From Oricola thermophila (GTDB lineage: Bacteria > Pseudomonadota > Alphaproteobacteria > Rhizobiales > Rhizobiaceae): DNA of 64,000 nucleotides. Under the pieces are notes generated by a model, which was not told the DNA's origin, searched no databases, and saw only the letters and a program-made list of their open reading frames with translations. Position 1 is the first letter of the stretch; each line of letters starts with the position of its first letter. The stretch is taken from contig NZ_CP054836.1 of the NCBI RefSeq assembly GCF_013358405.1, positions 434,001 through 498,000 of the forward strand, read 5' to 3'. Below are positions 28,199 to 37,732 of the stretch, in pieces. Made by a program: the position numbers and the translations under genes.

Positions 28199-28243
28199 CG
28201 CAACAAAAAAGGAGGCGGTGCCTGCTGGGCATTGTTCTATAAC

Positions 28244-28507
28244 ATGAAAACAGTTTCATACGCAGTCATCGCGATGCTTGCCGCCACCGGTGCGGCCAGC
28301 GGTGCCAGCCTTACCAACAAGGGCACAGACAGCGTGACGGTTATCGTAACCGAGGGTGGCATCAAGAACGAGTTCGTCATTGCAAGCGGCGAAACGGTCA
28401 CGGTCTGCAACGGCGGCTGTTTCCTGACGCTGCCCAATGGGGACCGCGCCGCGCTCGCCGGGCCCGAGACGGTCGAGATCGTCAATGGACAGGCGGTGAT
28501 AAAGTAA
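28244..28507 (+). CDS. Small exported protein of unknown function
   Basis: The 87-residue product has a clear signal peptide, MKTVSYAVIAMLAATGAASG, leaving about 67 mature residues with two cysteines (VCNGGCFL) that could form a disulfide or bind metal. I do not recognise a family. The start is uncertain: GGAGG lies 28 bases before ATG 28244 but only 16 before an in-frame TTG at 28232, which would add four residues. A strong terminator follows, so this is a complete single-gene unit. Confidence 0.65.
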   Translation: MKTVSYAVIAMLAATGAASGASLTNKGTDSVTVIVTEGGIKNEFVIASGETVTVCNGGCFLTLPNGDRAALAGPETVEIVNGQAVIK

Positions 28508-28543
28508 CCGAATCGTGGTCCTGAAATGAAACCGGATTGCCAG

Positions 28544-28575
28544 CCGGCGGCCAGTGGGCCGCCGGTTTTGTCTTT
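28544..28575 (+). terminator. Rho-independent terminator
   Basis: A perfect 9-bp stem (CCGGCGGCC, loop AGTG, GGCCGCCGG) is followed by TTTTGTCTTT. It ends the transcript of the small exported-protein gene before the dimethylglycine dehydrogenase-like gene. Confidence 0.85.
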
Positions 28576-28696
28576 GCCGTGGCCGGGCTGCACGGTTCTG
28601 GTCGCGTGGCGTTTTGGGAATGTCGCAAACAGGCTGCAATTGCCCCTCGGCACCGCCTTATAGTCTGGCCGGATAATCATCTCGGAGTGGCGGGGA

Positions 28697-31258
28697 ATGG
28701 CACAGTTTCCGGAAAGGGCGAAGGTCGTCATCATCGGCGTGGGCGGTATTGTCGGCGCATCGGTGGCCCATCACCTGATCGAGCGCGGTTGGGACGATAT
28801 AGTGGGCATCGACAAGTCGGCGATCCCGACCGATATCGGCTCGACGTCGCATGCCTCCGATTTCTGCTATGCGACCAGCCATGATTTCCTGTCCTGCTGG
28901 ACCACGCTGTATTCGATCGACTTCTTCGAGAAGCGGGGGCGCTACGCGAAGGTTGGCGGTCTCGAGATCGCCCGCGTGGGCGACGATGCGAGAATGGACG
29001 AGATCAAGCGCAAGGTGGCTTCCGCGAAGGCTTTCGGAACGCGCGCGCGGCTGGTCGGTCCGGCCGAGATCAAGGAAAGGTTCCCGCTGATCGAGGAAAG
29101 CGTGGTGCAGGGTGGCATGTGGGACCCGGATGCCGGGCTCGTGACGCCGCGTTCGCAGACGGTTGCGGGCGAGCTGGTCGACGAGGCCGTTGCCAGCGGC
29201 AAGCTCAAGGCCTTTGCCAATACCCCGGCGCAGGATCTCGTCATCGAGAATGGCCGCATCAAGGGCGTCAAGACGCATCGCGGGACCATCACGGCCGACT
29301 ACGTGGTCGTTTGCGCCGGTCTGTGGGGGCGGCTGATCGCGGAAATGGCCGGCGAGGACCTGCCGGTGATGCCGGTCGACCATCCTCTGACTTTCTTCGG
29401 GCCGTACACGGAATTCGAGGGCACGGGCAAGGATATCGGCTGGCCGCTTTTGCGCGACCAGGGCAATTCGGCCTATATGCGCGATACCGGCGATCCGAAG
29501 ACCCCGGAAGGCGGCCAGATCGAGTGGGGGTACTACGAGGAGACCAATCCGCGCCTCTGTCATCCGCGCGATATCCTTGAAAAGGATCAGGCCCGGCTTT
29601 CGCCGTCGCAACGCGACCTCGAGATGGAGCAGGTGATCGAGCCGCTGGAGCGGGCGATGGAGCTGACGCCGATCCTGGCGGAGCTCGGCTACAACGAGAG
29701 CCATTCCTTCAACGGGCTTCTGCAGGTAACCACCGACGGCGGCCCGTCGATCGGTGAAAGCCAGAAGGTACGGGGCCTGTGGTACGCGGTGGCGATCTGG
29801 GTCAAGGACGCTCCGGGCATGGGCAAGCTTATCGCCGACTGGATGACGGACGGTCGCACGCAGATCGATCACCACGCAATCGACTATTCCCGTTTCTATC
29901 CGCACCAGACCGGGGAGCAGTTCATCTGGGATCGCTGCACCGAAACGGCGATGAAGATCTACAACCCGGCGGTCCATCCGCGTGAGCCCTTCTCCAAGGG
30001 GCGCGATGTGCGCCGCTCGCCATTCTGGGAGCGGGAGAAGGAACTGGGCGGTTACTTCATGGAACTCGGCGGCTGGGAGCGCGCGCACGGCTATGCCGCC
30101 AACGAACACCTTCTCGAGAAGTATGGCGATCGGATCCCGGTGCGCGAGAACGAGTGGGACAATCGCCATTTCTGGCGAGTGTCGAATGCCGAGCACCTGG
30201 CGATGAGCGAGGATTGCGGCATCGTGAACCTTTCGCATTTCGCGATCTACGACGTCGAGGGGCCGGACCATGTGGCGCTGATGGAGTGGCTGTGCGCCGC
30301 CAAGATCGGCGGAGACAACATGATCGGGAAGGGCATCTACACGCACTTCCTCGATGACGAGGGGATGGTACGTGCCGACCTGACGGTGATCCGCATGGCC
30401 GACCGTTGCCGGGTCATCGACGGTGCCGATGCCGGTCCGCGCGATTTCCACTACATGCGCCGGGTGGCCGAGGACAGGGGCTTCGACGTCACCATCACGG
30501 ACGTGACCGAGAAATACGTCACGATCGGCATCTGGGGACCGAATGCGCGTGCGATCCTGAAGAAGGTCGTGGAGAAACCGGCCGGGCTCGACCCCGAGAA
30601 CTTCCCGTTCGCGGCGATCAGGCCGATCAGGATCGCCGGCAAGGACGTGACCGCCTTCCGCATTTCATATGTGGGCGAGCAAGGCTGGGAACTGCACATG
30701 GCCTACGAGGACGGGCTGGCCGTATGGGACGCGTTGCGCGAAACCGGCGTGATGGCAGTCGGCATCGAGACCTATGCCAACAGCCGCCGGCTGGAAAAGA
30801 GCCTGCGCCTGCAAAACGCGGACCTGCTCACCGAGTATAATCTCTACGAGGCGGATCTCGCCCGTCCGAAGGTTAAGGAAGCCGACTTCAGGGGCAAGGC
30901 GAAGCATCTCGAATATCGGGCCCGGGATCACCAGCCGGCCATGCTTTGCACCCTGGTGATGACGGACAATGTCGATTCGCAGGGCGTTGCACGCTATCCG
31001 GTGGGCACCATGCCGGTCATGGATCCCGAAACGGGGGAGACACTCAAGGACGAGCTCGGTCGGCTTTCCTACACCACCTCGGTCGCATACGGGCCGACGA
31101 TCGGCCGGAACATCGCGCTTGCCTATCTGCCATGGGCCTACTGCCAGGAAGGGCGCAAGCTGACGGTGGAGTATTTCGGCGAGACCTTCCCGGTCGAGGT
31201 GGCAGCCGTCGGTTACAAGCCGTTGTACGATCCGGATAACCTGAAGCCGCGAAGCTGA
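28697..31258 (+). CDS. Dimethylglycine/sarcosine dehydrogenase-like flavoprotein, copy 1
   Basis: The 853-residue enzyme belongs to the DMGDH/SARDH family, which removes a methyl group from N-methylglycines and passes it to THF. The N-terminal FAD domain has VVIIGVGGIVGASVAHHL and GSTSHASDFCY, whose His sits where FAD is covalently held in the family. An FAO_M linker lies near residues 380-430. A GcvT-like folate domain fills the C-terminal half (ISYVGEQGWELHM near 655). It is adjacent to a GbdR-like regulator and near soxBDAG. The exact N-methyl substrate is not determinable. Confidence 0.85.
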   Translation: MAQFPERAKVVIIGVGGIVGASVAHHLIERGWDDIVGIDKSAIPTDIGSTSHASDFCYATSHDFLSCWTTLYSIDFFEKRGRYAKVGGLEIARVGDDARMDEIKRKVASAKAFGTRARLVGPAEIKERFPLIEESVVQGGMWDPDAGLVTPRSQTVAGELVDEAVASGKLKAFANTPAQDLVIENGRIKGVKTHRGTITADYVVVCAGLWGRLIAEMAGEDLPVMPVDHPLTFFGPYTEFEGTGKDIGWPLLRDQGNSAYMRDTGDPKTPEGGQIEWGYYEETNPRLCHPRDILEKDQARLSPSQRDLEMEQVIEPLERAMELTPILAELGYNESHSFNGLLQVTTDGGPSIGESQKVRGLWYAVAIWVKDAPGMGKLIADWMTDGRTQIDHHAIDYSRFYPHQTGEQFIWDRCTETAMKIYNPAVHPREPFSKGRDVRRSPFWEREKELGGYFMELGGWERAHGYAANEHLLEKYGDRIPVRENEWDNRHFWRVSNAEHLAMSEDCGIVNLSHFAIYDVEGPDHVALMEWLCAAKIGGDNMIGKGIYTHFLDDEGMVRADLTVIRMADRCRVIDGADAGPRDFHYMRRVAEDRGFDVTITDVTEKYVTIGIWGPNARAILKKVVEKPAGLDPENFPFAAIRPIRIAGKDVTAFRISYVGEQGWELHMAYEDGLAVWDALRETGVMAVGIETYANSRRLEKSLRLQNADLLTEYNLYEADLARPKVKEADFRGKAKHLEYRARDHQPAMLCTLVMTDNVDSQGVARYPVGTMPVMDPETGETLKDELGRLSYTTSVAYGPTIGRNIALAYLPWAYCQEGRKLTVEYFGETFPVEVAAVGYKPLYDPDNLKPRS

Positions 31259-31365
31259 CGAAAGCGCGCGGCGAATCCGGCCCGGAGAAGTGCGCGCGAT
31301 CACCTTTTGGCGAGGGCATCAATTCGCCATGTGCCGCCGCGGGATTTTTGGCGTATCATTGGCGT

Positions 31366-32196
31366 ATGGGAAATGCCGGATATTTCAAGCCGGTTGTCGG
31401 CTTCTTGTTCTTGGTCCTTGCCCACGCAGTGCCGGCAAGAGCCGAGGAGCGCGTCGACGTGGCACTGGTCCTCGCCGTGGACGTTTCGCGCTCGATGTCA
31501 TACGAGGAACTTCGCATCCAGCGCGAGGGATACGCCTCGGCGATCGCCAGCCCCGAGGTCGTGCGAGCAATCCGCCAGGGGGCATATCGGCGAATTGCCG
31601 TGACCCTGTTCGAATGGGCCAATGACAGCCATTCACGCGAGGTTGTGGGCTGGACGATCATAGAAAGCCAGGCCGATGCGAATCGAATTGCAGCGCAATT
31701 GCTGGCGACGCGGAGCGTCGGCCAACGGCGCACCTCGATTTCCGGCGCCATCTCTCATGCGTCCAGGCTCTTGCAGGCCGCGCCCCTGGAGGCCGACCGC
31801 AAGGTGATCGACATATCCGGCGACGGTCCGAACAACCAGGGCATGCCGGTCACCGTAGCGAGAGATCAGGCGGTAGCGATGGGCTACACAATCAACGGCC
31901 TGCCCATGATGACGCGCGGCGGCATGGCATCGCAATTCCACATCGAGGACCTGGATCGCTATTATGCCAAATGTGTCATCGGCGGGCCGGGCGCATTCAT
32001 GGTCCCGGTCAACGACTGGGACCAGTTTGCCGAAGCGGTACGGCGGAAGCTGGTTTTGGAGATTGGCGATGCCGCACCGGTCAGGCGGCCAGCCCCGGTC
32101 AAGGCCCAGTTCGTCCTGGAAGACACCTTTGACTGCCTGATCGGGGAAAAGATATGGCAGATGCGCGGTTGGCAGTTCGACGATCCGAACCCCTAA
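31366..32196 (+). CDS. DUF1194 (VWA-like) exported protein
   Basis: The 276-residue protein has an N-terminal signal peptide (hydrophobic GFLFLVLAHAVPARAEE) and a von Willebrand A-like domain with the metal motif DVSRSMS near residue 40, and DISGDGPNNQG, the DUF1194 signature. The family is common in Alphaproteobacteria and its role is unknown; a metal-dependent adhesion or binding function is an inference from the fold. ATG 31366 is chosen over a TTG six codons upstream. It converges with the regulator gene ten bases away. Confidence 0.8.
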   Translation: MGNAGYFKPVVGFLFLVLAHAVPARAEERVDVALVLAVDVSRSMSYEELRIQREGYASAIASPEVVRAIRQGAYRRIAVTLFEWANDSHSREVVGWTIIESQADANRIAAQLLATRSVGQRRTSISGAISHASRLLQAAPLEADRKVIDISGDGPNNQGMPVTVARDQAVAMGYTINGLPMMTRGGMASQFHIEDLDRYYAKCVIGGPGAFMVPVNDWDQFAEAVRRKLVLEIGDAAPVRRPAPVKAQFVLEDTFDCLIGEKIWQMRGWQFDDPNP

Positions 32197-32205
32197 ACCT
32201 CCGGG

Positions 32206-33204
32206 TCAGGCAACCATCAACTGCTTGCGCTCGTTGCGTTCCTGCTGTGGCGACTTGGCGTAGACCTCGCGGTAGCACTTCGAGAAGTGCGAGGCTGAGA
32301 CGAATCCGCATGCTATCGCCACCTCCACGACCGGCATGGACGACTGGATCAGCAGATGGCGGGCGCGATCGAGGCGGATCTCGAGATAGTAGCGGGCCGG
32401 TGAGCGGCCCATTTCCTGGCGGAAGAGACGCTCGATCTGGCGGCGCGACAACCCGACATGGTCGGCGATCTCGACAAGCGACAGCGGTTCCGAAAGGTTC
32501 GCTTCCATCAGTTCGATTATCGTGAGTACCTTTGCGTTCTGCACGCCCAGGCGCGCGCGCAGCGGCAGGCGCTGACGGTCGGTCGGATTGCGCACCCGAT
32601 CCGTGAGAACCAGTTCGCAAATGCGATTCACCGTGTTGTCATCGAAGTCCTCTCCGATGATTTTCAGCATCATGTCGAGGGCCGCGGTGCCGCCGGCGCA
32701 GGTGTAGACATTGCCGTCGATCTCGAACAGGTCCGAAAAAACCTTCACCTGCGGGAATGCCTCCTGGAAGCCGGGCAGGTTCTCCCAGTGAATGGCGCAG
32801 CGCTTGTTGTTGAGGAGGCCCGCCGCGCCGAGGATATGCGCGCCGGTACAAAGCCCGCCGATCTTGACGCCGCGATTGTGTTCCTCTCTCAACCATGCCG
32901 AGAGCGACTTCGACTGGTACTGATCGATATTGGTGCCACCGCAGACGAAGACAATCGAGGGACGCCGCTCACCGAGCATCAGCTTGCGCTCCTCCTCGAT
33001 ACTCGTGTCGACCTTGACCTCCACGCCGTTGGATGCGGCGACCGGACCACCGTCACGGCTTGCCAGCCGCCAACGGTAGGCTTCGTAGCCGAGCACGCGG
33101 TTCGCCCCGCGCAATGGCTCGATGGCCGCCGTAAACGCAATCATCGTGAATTCGGGCATCATGTAGAAAACGATCGTTTTCTGGGGTGCCGGTGTGTTTG
33201 TCAT
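32206..33204 (-). CDS. gbdR: GbdR-like AraC/GlxA family regulator
   Basis: The 332-residue regulator has an N-terminal DJ-1/PfpI-like (GATase1) domain, with IVFYMMPEFTMIAF at the start and GLCTGAHILGAAGLL near residue 145, and a C-terminal AraC HTH domain with SLVEIADHVGLSRRQIERLF and ACGFVSASHFSKCYRE. This architecture and sequence resemble Pseudomonas GbdR, which senses glycine betaine or dimethylglycine and activates dgc and soxBDAG genes. Placement between the dimethylglycine dehydrogenase-like gene and the corrinoid cluster supports control of this pathway. Symbol given by similarity only. Confidence 0.8.
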   Translation of the reverse strand: MTNTPAPQKTIVFYMMPEFTMIAFTAAIEPLRGANRVLGYEAYRWRLASRDGGPVAASNGVEVKVDTSIEEERKLMLGERRPSIVFVCGGTNIDQYQSKSLSAWLREEHNRGVKIGGLCTGAHILGAAGLLNNKRCAIHWENLPGFQEAFPQVKVFSDLFEIDGNVYTCAGGTAALDMMLKIIGEDFDDNTVNRICELVLTDRVRNPTDRQRLPLRARLGVQNAKVLTIIELMEANLSEPLSLVEIADHVGLSRRQIERLFRQEMGRSPARYYLEIRLDRARHLLIQSSMPVVEVAIACGFVSASHFSKCYREVYAKSPQQERNERKQLMVA

Positions 33205-33832
33205 CCTCCCACCATCGCTCCCGAGCGGCGCTTGTTACCGCAATCCGTACAGAAAACCAGCCTCACTGGTGCCGGTCAAACGAAAAAGCCGAGCGCTGTT
33301 CGCTGCTCGTTCGCCGAATTCGTCGGCGGTCATGCAAAAAAGCCCCGTCGGTGATCGGCCGGCGGGACATTTCGGTCATCATGAATGACCTGCGAAATCA
33401 GTTGACGATGAAGCCATAGCGCGAACCCGCGCGCGCGCCAGTCTCGCCGGGCATTGTTCGCGCAAGTCGAGCCCGCTCGAACAGCGTGGTCGAGTTGGCG
33501 GCCGCATTTCGACGGCGACGGAAAAATCTTGTGAAAGCGTTCATAGTTGCACTCCATGCAATTGCCGGTTCACACGGAGCAGCCATTTCGCGTCCGGACC
33601 GTTTCGACAGTGTTTTGGACACACCGCTGGCAGAAACGGCCGGCTATTATAAGAACGGTTCCCTGTTGTTTGGGACCAACCGGGATCACGTTCCCTCATG
33701 GACGGCTCATGGTCCCGAATATGTATACGTTGGCGACCTTCCGCAACGCGAATTGCGAAGGAAAATCCGAAAAATGCGACATCCTGACATGTCGCAGACT
33801 GAATGCCCTTCGGAAGGCGCGCTTTTCGATGC
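33205..33832. other. 628-base intergenic region
   Basis: The stretch between the regulator and the RACE gene has slightly lower GC than its neighbours. Short frames on both strands show no family resemblance, except for one short basic ORF with a good ribosome site on the - strand, listed separately. The promoter of the regulator gene must lie in the first part. No terminator with a T-run was seen. Confidence 0.5.
33398..33544 (-). CDS. Possible 48-residue basic protein
   Basis: A short frame begins MNAFTRFFRRRRNAAANS with GGAG eight bases before its ATG. It is arginine-rich near the start, loosely like DUF1127-type small proteins of this group, but the usual DUF1127 C-terminal pattern is missing. 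It is oriented like the downstream regulator. Evidence is limited to the ribosome site and the basic N-terminus, so it may be chance. Confidence 0.3.
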   Translation of the reverse strand: MNAFTRFFRRRRNAAANSTTLFERARLARTMPGETGARAGSRYGFIVN

Positions 33833-35860
33833 CTAGCTCCGTGAGCGGCGGCCGCCTTCGCGCCGGCGCCTGCCCGTAGCTCCTTCGGTCAGAACCTTGC
33901 GCGGTGGCAGCCGCACGGCCTTCGCCAGTTCGGGAAAGGGGTCGGCCTTGTTCGGCAGCGCCATGGCGGCGACAAAGTGCGACTGGAAGTCGGGTTCAAG
34001 CGCGGTCTCGATTTTCTCGATCCTGCGCACGGTATTCTCGATTTCGCGTCGATAGTCGCGATTGACCAGCGCCATCCGCGCGCCGGTGCCAGCGGCGTTG
34101 CCCACGGCCGAAACCTTCGACAGGTCGCAATCGGGGATCAGGCCGAGCACCATGGCGTATTTCGGGTCTATGAAGGAACCGAAAGCGCCCGCAAAGCGGA
34201 TCGCGTCGACATGGTCGATGCCGAGCTTGTCCATGAGCAGCTTGATGCCGGCATAAAGCGCGGCTTTCGCAAGCTGGATTGCGCGCACATCGTTCTGGGT
34301 GACGGTGATCCGCGGGTCGCCGTCATTCAAGACATAGGAGAATGTGCGGCCGCTGGAGACGATGCGTGGCGATTTTGCCGCAAGGGCGCCGTCGATGACG
34401 CCGTCCTCGGAGATGATGCCGGACAGATACATTTCGGCGACGATCTCGATGATGCCGGAACCGCAGATGCCGGTGACGCCGGTCTTCGACACGGCTTCGG
34501 CGAAGCCGCTTTCGTTGGACCACAGGTCGCAGCCGATGACCTTGAAGCGCGGCTCCAGGGTTTCGGGATCGATGCGAACGCGCTCGATCGCCCCCGGGGC
34601 GGCGCGCTGGCCACCGGAAATCTCCGCGCCCTCGAAGGCCGGGCCGGTGGGGGAGGATGCTGCCACGACCCGTTCCGAGTTGCCGAGCACGATCTCCGCA
34701 TTTGTGCCGACATCGACCAGCAGCATCATCTCGTCCTGGCGATGCGGACCTTCGGACAGCGCTGCTGCCGCCGCGTCGGCACCGACATGGCCGGCGATGC
34801 AGGGGATGACGTAGACGCGGCAGCCCTTGTTGGCGCCGAGACCGAGATCGTCGGCCCAGGTGTGGACCGCGCCGGAAACCGCAAGCGCGAAGGGTGCGCC
34901 GCCCAGTTCCGTCGGATCGATGCCGAGAAACAGGTGGTGCATGATCGGGTTGCCGACGAATACCGCGTCGAGAATGTCGTTGCGATTGGCGCCCGATTCC
35001 TCGCATACCTTGCCGATCAGATCGTCGACGGCCTCGCGCACGGCCCGCGTCATCGCTTCGCGTCCGTCCGGATTCATCATCACATAGGAGACGCGGCTCA
35101 TCAGGTCCTCGCCGAAGCGGATCTGGGGATTGGACGTGCCGGCGGACGCGACGACGTGTCCGGACAGCAGCGAAACCAGATGCATCGCGATGGTGGTGGA
35201 ACCGATATCGCAGGCGATACCCCAAGCCTCGTTGTGCAGCCCCGGCCACAGGGCGATCATGCTTGCCTGGGCCGTCTCCTCGTCCTTGTGGATCGCCGCG
35301 GTGACCGCCCATTTGCCCTTGCGCAGAATGGCCTGCACCTGCGGGTAGAGATACTGGTCGACGAGTATGTTGGAAAAGCCCCAATCCCGTTCCAGCGCTT
35401 CCTTGAGCCGGTCGAGGTCGCCGAGCGGCTTGTGCATGTCGGGTTCGTCGACTTCGACATAGCAGAGCTGGACAGCCGGCTTGCGTTCGAAGACGCGGGT
35501 ATCCGCGGCCTTGCGGATGATCTGGGCGTTTATCTGCACATCCTGGGGAATGTCGATGACGAGATCGCCCTGGATCGTTGCCGAGCAGGACAGGCGGCGA
35601 CCCGGCTTCAGTTCGCGCTTTTCCGCATAGCGCTGCTCCTTGGCGCCGAAAGGCGAGAGGTGTTCCTGGGCCGATGTGATGCCGTGCTTGGCGAACTGGC
35701 CTTCCTGCACCTCGACCTGGCAGCGTCCGCAAATGCCACGGCCGCCGCACACGCTCTCGACATAGACGCCGAGCTGCCGGGCGGCTTCGAGAACGGTCGT
35801 GCCCTCGGGGAAGCGTCCGCGCTTTCCCGAGGGCATGAAAAGGATGAGGGGATCGGCCAT
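33833..35860 (-). CDS. RACE-type corrinoid activation protein (2Fe-2S + ASKHA, DUF4445)
   Basis: The 675-residue protein restores inactive Co(II) corrinoid to Co(I) using electrons and ATP. The N-terminus is a plant-type [2Fe-2S] ferredoxin (CGGRGICGRCQVEV near residue 38, with another Cys in RLSCSA near 91). The rest is the DUF4445 ASKHA ATPase fold, with ACDIGSTTIAMH near residue 215 and VDVGTNAEI near 375. The last 16 residues are an arginine-rich tail, ATGRRRREGGRRSRS. It ends an operon with the methyltransferase, MetF-like and small-protein genes (9-base gap upstream). Confidence 0.88.
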   Translation of the reverse strand: MADPLILFMPSGKRGRFPEGTTVLEAARQLGVYVESVCGGRGICGRCQVEVQEGQFAKHGITSAQEHLSPFGAKEQRYAEKRELKPGRRLSCSATIQGDLVIDIPQDVQINAQIIRKAADTRVFERKPAVQLCYVEVDEPDMHKPLGDLDRLKEALERDWGFSNILVDQYLYPQVQAILRKGKWAVTAAIHKDEETAQASMIALWPGLHNEAWGIACDIGSTTIAMHLVSLLSGHVVASAGTSNPQIRFGEDLMSRVSYVMMNPDGREAMTRAVREAVDDLIGKVCEESGANRNDILDAVFVGNPIMHHLFLGIDPTELGGAPFALAVSGAVHTWADDLGLGANKGCRVYVIPCIAGHVGADAAAAALSEGPHRQDEMMLLVDVGTNAEIVLGNSERVVAASSPTGPAFEGAEISGGQRAAPGAIERVRIDPETLEPRFKVIGCDLWSNESGFAEAVSKTGVTGICGSGIIEIVAEMYLSGIISEDGVIDGALAAKSPRIVSSGRTFSYVLNDGDPRITVTQNDVRAIQLAKAALYAGIKLLMDKLGIDHVDAIRFAGAFGSFIDPKYAMVLGLIPDCDLSKVSAVGNAAGTGARMALVNRDYRREIENTVRRIEKIETALEPDFQSHFVAAMALPNKADPFPELAKAVRLPPRKVLTEGATGRRRREGGRRSRS

Positions 35861-35869
35861 CTGCTCCCG

Positions 35870-36817
35870 TCAGGCCCTGGCACGCCGCGCTTCGCGCCCG
35901 CCGCGACGACCCGCAGCGCGGCCTGCTGGTGCCGCGGTTGCGGTGCCCGCGGCTGCCGGCTGGTGATCGCGGTAGTTCACGATCCAGTTGCCGCAATCCG
36001 GGTCGTTGCCACTGAGCACATTCGCGGCATGGACCATCTCCATTTCCTGCGGGCGGCAGGGATTCATGATCGCCGAGGTCATCCCCGAAGCGATGACCAT
36101 CGGGATGAAGGCCGCGTTGATGCCGTGGCGGTGCGGCAGGCCGAAGGAGATGTTGGACAGGCCGCAGGTCGTGTTCACGCCGAGCTCCTCGCGCAGGCGG
36201 CGCACGAGGCGGAACACCTGCTGGCCGGCCGTACCCATGGCTCCGATCGGCATGACAAGCGGATCGACGACGATGTCGTCTGCCTTGATGCCATAGTCAG
36301 CTGCCCGTTCGACGATCTTCTTTGCGACGGCGAAACGGACGTCCGGGTCCTCCGAGATGCCGGTCTCGTCGTTGGAAATGGCGACGACCGGGACATCGTA
36401 TTTCTTGCAAAGCGGCAGGATAGCTTCCAGCTTCTCGTCCTCACCGGTGACGGAATTCACCAGCGGACGGCCCTTGGCCACCTTCAGCGCAGCCTCGATC
36501 GCGCCCGTGACGGAGGAGTCGATCGACAGCGGGACATCGACCAGATCCTGGACGATTTCCAGTGTCCTGACGAGCAGTTCCGGCTCGGTTGCATTCGGAT
36601 CGACTGCGGTGACGCCTGCGTTGACGTCCAGCATGGTGGCGCCGGCGGCCACCTGGGCCAGGGCATCGGCCTTCACGGTCTCGAAATTGCCCTCGACCAT
36701 CTCCGCAGCGAGTTTCTTGCGGCCGGTGGGATTGATGCGTTCTCCGATCACGCAGAACGGCTGGTCGAAGCCGATGACGATTTCCTTGGTGGCCGAGGCG
36801 ACGATAGTGCGAGCCAT
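35870..36817 (-). CDS. Methyl-corrinoid:tetrahydrofolate methyltransferase (MtgA/AcsE-like)
   Basis: The 315-residue protein has the pterin-binding TIM barrel of methyl-THF methyltransferases: CVIGERINPTGRKKLA near residue 22, MLDVNAGV near 62, DSSV and GLSNISFGLPHR near 220. In MttB-type pathways this enzyme moves the methyl group from the corrinoid protein to THF. After about residue 280 comes an Ala/Gly/Arg-rich tail of about 30 residues ending AAGRRGGREARRARA, which is not part of the fold. It lies between the RACE and MetF-like genes. Confidence 0.88.
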   Translation of the reverse strand: MARTIVASATKEIVIGFDQPFCVIGERINPTGRKKLAAEMVEGNFETVKADALAQVAAGATMLDVNAGVTAVDPNATEPELLVRTLEIVQDLVDVPLSIDSSVTGAIEAALKVAKGRPLVNSVTGEDEKLEAILPLCKKYDVPVVAISNDETGISEDPDVRFAVAKKIVERAADYGIKADDIVVDPLVMPIGAMGTAGQQVFRLVRRLREELGVNTTCGLSNISFGLPHRHGINAAFIPMVIASGMTSAIMNPCRPQEMEMVHAANVLSGNDPDCGNWIVNYRDHQPAAAGTATAAPAGRAAGRRGGREARRARA

Positions 36818-36829
36818 GTTGGACTGTCC

Positions 36830-37732
36830 TTATGACCTAGATTCCATAGAAGGATATAAAGATGTCTTTATATCCCATGTTCCTCGTTCTTCAAGCCACT
36901 CCGCCGATTTTTTGATTCCGCCGAAGGGGAAGACGTGGATCTGCTTGATTGCCGAACCGGGTGTCGCGAGCAGGTGTCTCTCGATCGGGCCGACGATGCT
37001 TTCGGGCGAATGGGTTGTCGCAAGGGTCGCCAGCGAACGGGTGCGCTTCTTGAAGAAGTCGAGCGAATTGCCGACGCCGCACATAGCGGCATACTTGATC
37101 AGCGTGGTGATCCGGGCAGGGCCGGCGACACCGAGATGAACCGGCAGGTCTATGCCATGGTCGCGCAGGCTTTCCGCCCAAGCGATGAATTTCTCGGCGT
37201 CGAAACCGAACTGGGTGACGATCCGGATGCGCGCGCCGGTGCGTTCGCCGAATGATTTCTTCAACCGCAGGGCTTCCAGGGCCACTTCCTCCGAGAAGTC
37301 GGGGCTGCCTTCCGGATGTCCGGCCACCCCTATATCGGTGATGCCGTACTTGTCGAAGAAACCGGTTTCCAGCACTTCCATTGTGGAGGAGAACTCGCCG
37401 GCGGGTTGCTCCAGCCCGCCGCCGACGACGAGAATGTCGCGAACGCCGGCATCCTCGGTCATCGCCTTGACGCGTTCCTCGAGCGCCGCCTTCGTGGTCA
37501 GGCGACGCGAGGCGAAATGCGGCACCGGCTTGTAGCCCAGATCATGCACGCGGCGCGCGGCGGCGACCAGCGTATCGTTGGTGTCCGAGCCGATATCCGT
37601 GATGTAGACACGGATGCCTGCAGGGAACAGTCCGGGCAGGTCCGGGGATTCAATGGCCTGTTTCGGCGAAATCTCGATCGAAGCCGCGATCTTTTCAGGG
37701 GCTCCGCCGGTTTCAATGCTGACCGCGTTCAT
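36830..37732 (-). CDS. MetF-like methylenetetrahydrofolate reductase
   Basis: The 300-residue protein is a divergent member of the MTHFR family: SIEISPKQ at the N-terminus (the flavin/folate-binding beginning), YITDIGSD, GYKPVPHFASRR near residue 68, LVVGGG near 103 and QFGFDAEKF near 170. Beside a methyl-THF-forming methyltransferase, the likely job is oxidation of methyl-THF to methylene-THF, the reverse of biosynthetic MetF; direction is inferred from context. Its start overlaps the preceding gene by four bases (ATGA). Confidence 0.85.
   Translation of the reverse strand: MNAVSIETGGAPEKIAASIEISPKQAIESPDLPGLFPAGIRVYITDIGSDTNDTLVAAARRVHDLGYKPVPHFASRRLTTKAALEERVKAMTEDAGVRDILVVGGGLEQPAGEFSSTMEVLETGFFDKYGITDIGVAGHPEGSPDFSEEVALEALRLKKSFGERTGARIRIVTQFGFDAEKFIAWAESLRDHGIDLPVHLGVAGPARITTLIKYAAMCGVGNSLDFFKKRTRSLATLATTHSPESIVGPIERHLLATPGSAIKQIHVFPFGGIKKSAEWLEERGTWDIKTSLYPSMESRS

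Noticed and set aside
33977..36835. 952-codon + strand frame
   Set aside because: It lies antisense to the RACE and methyltransferase genes, whose motifs are clear; the + strand product has no family features.
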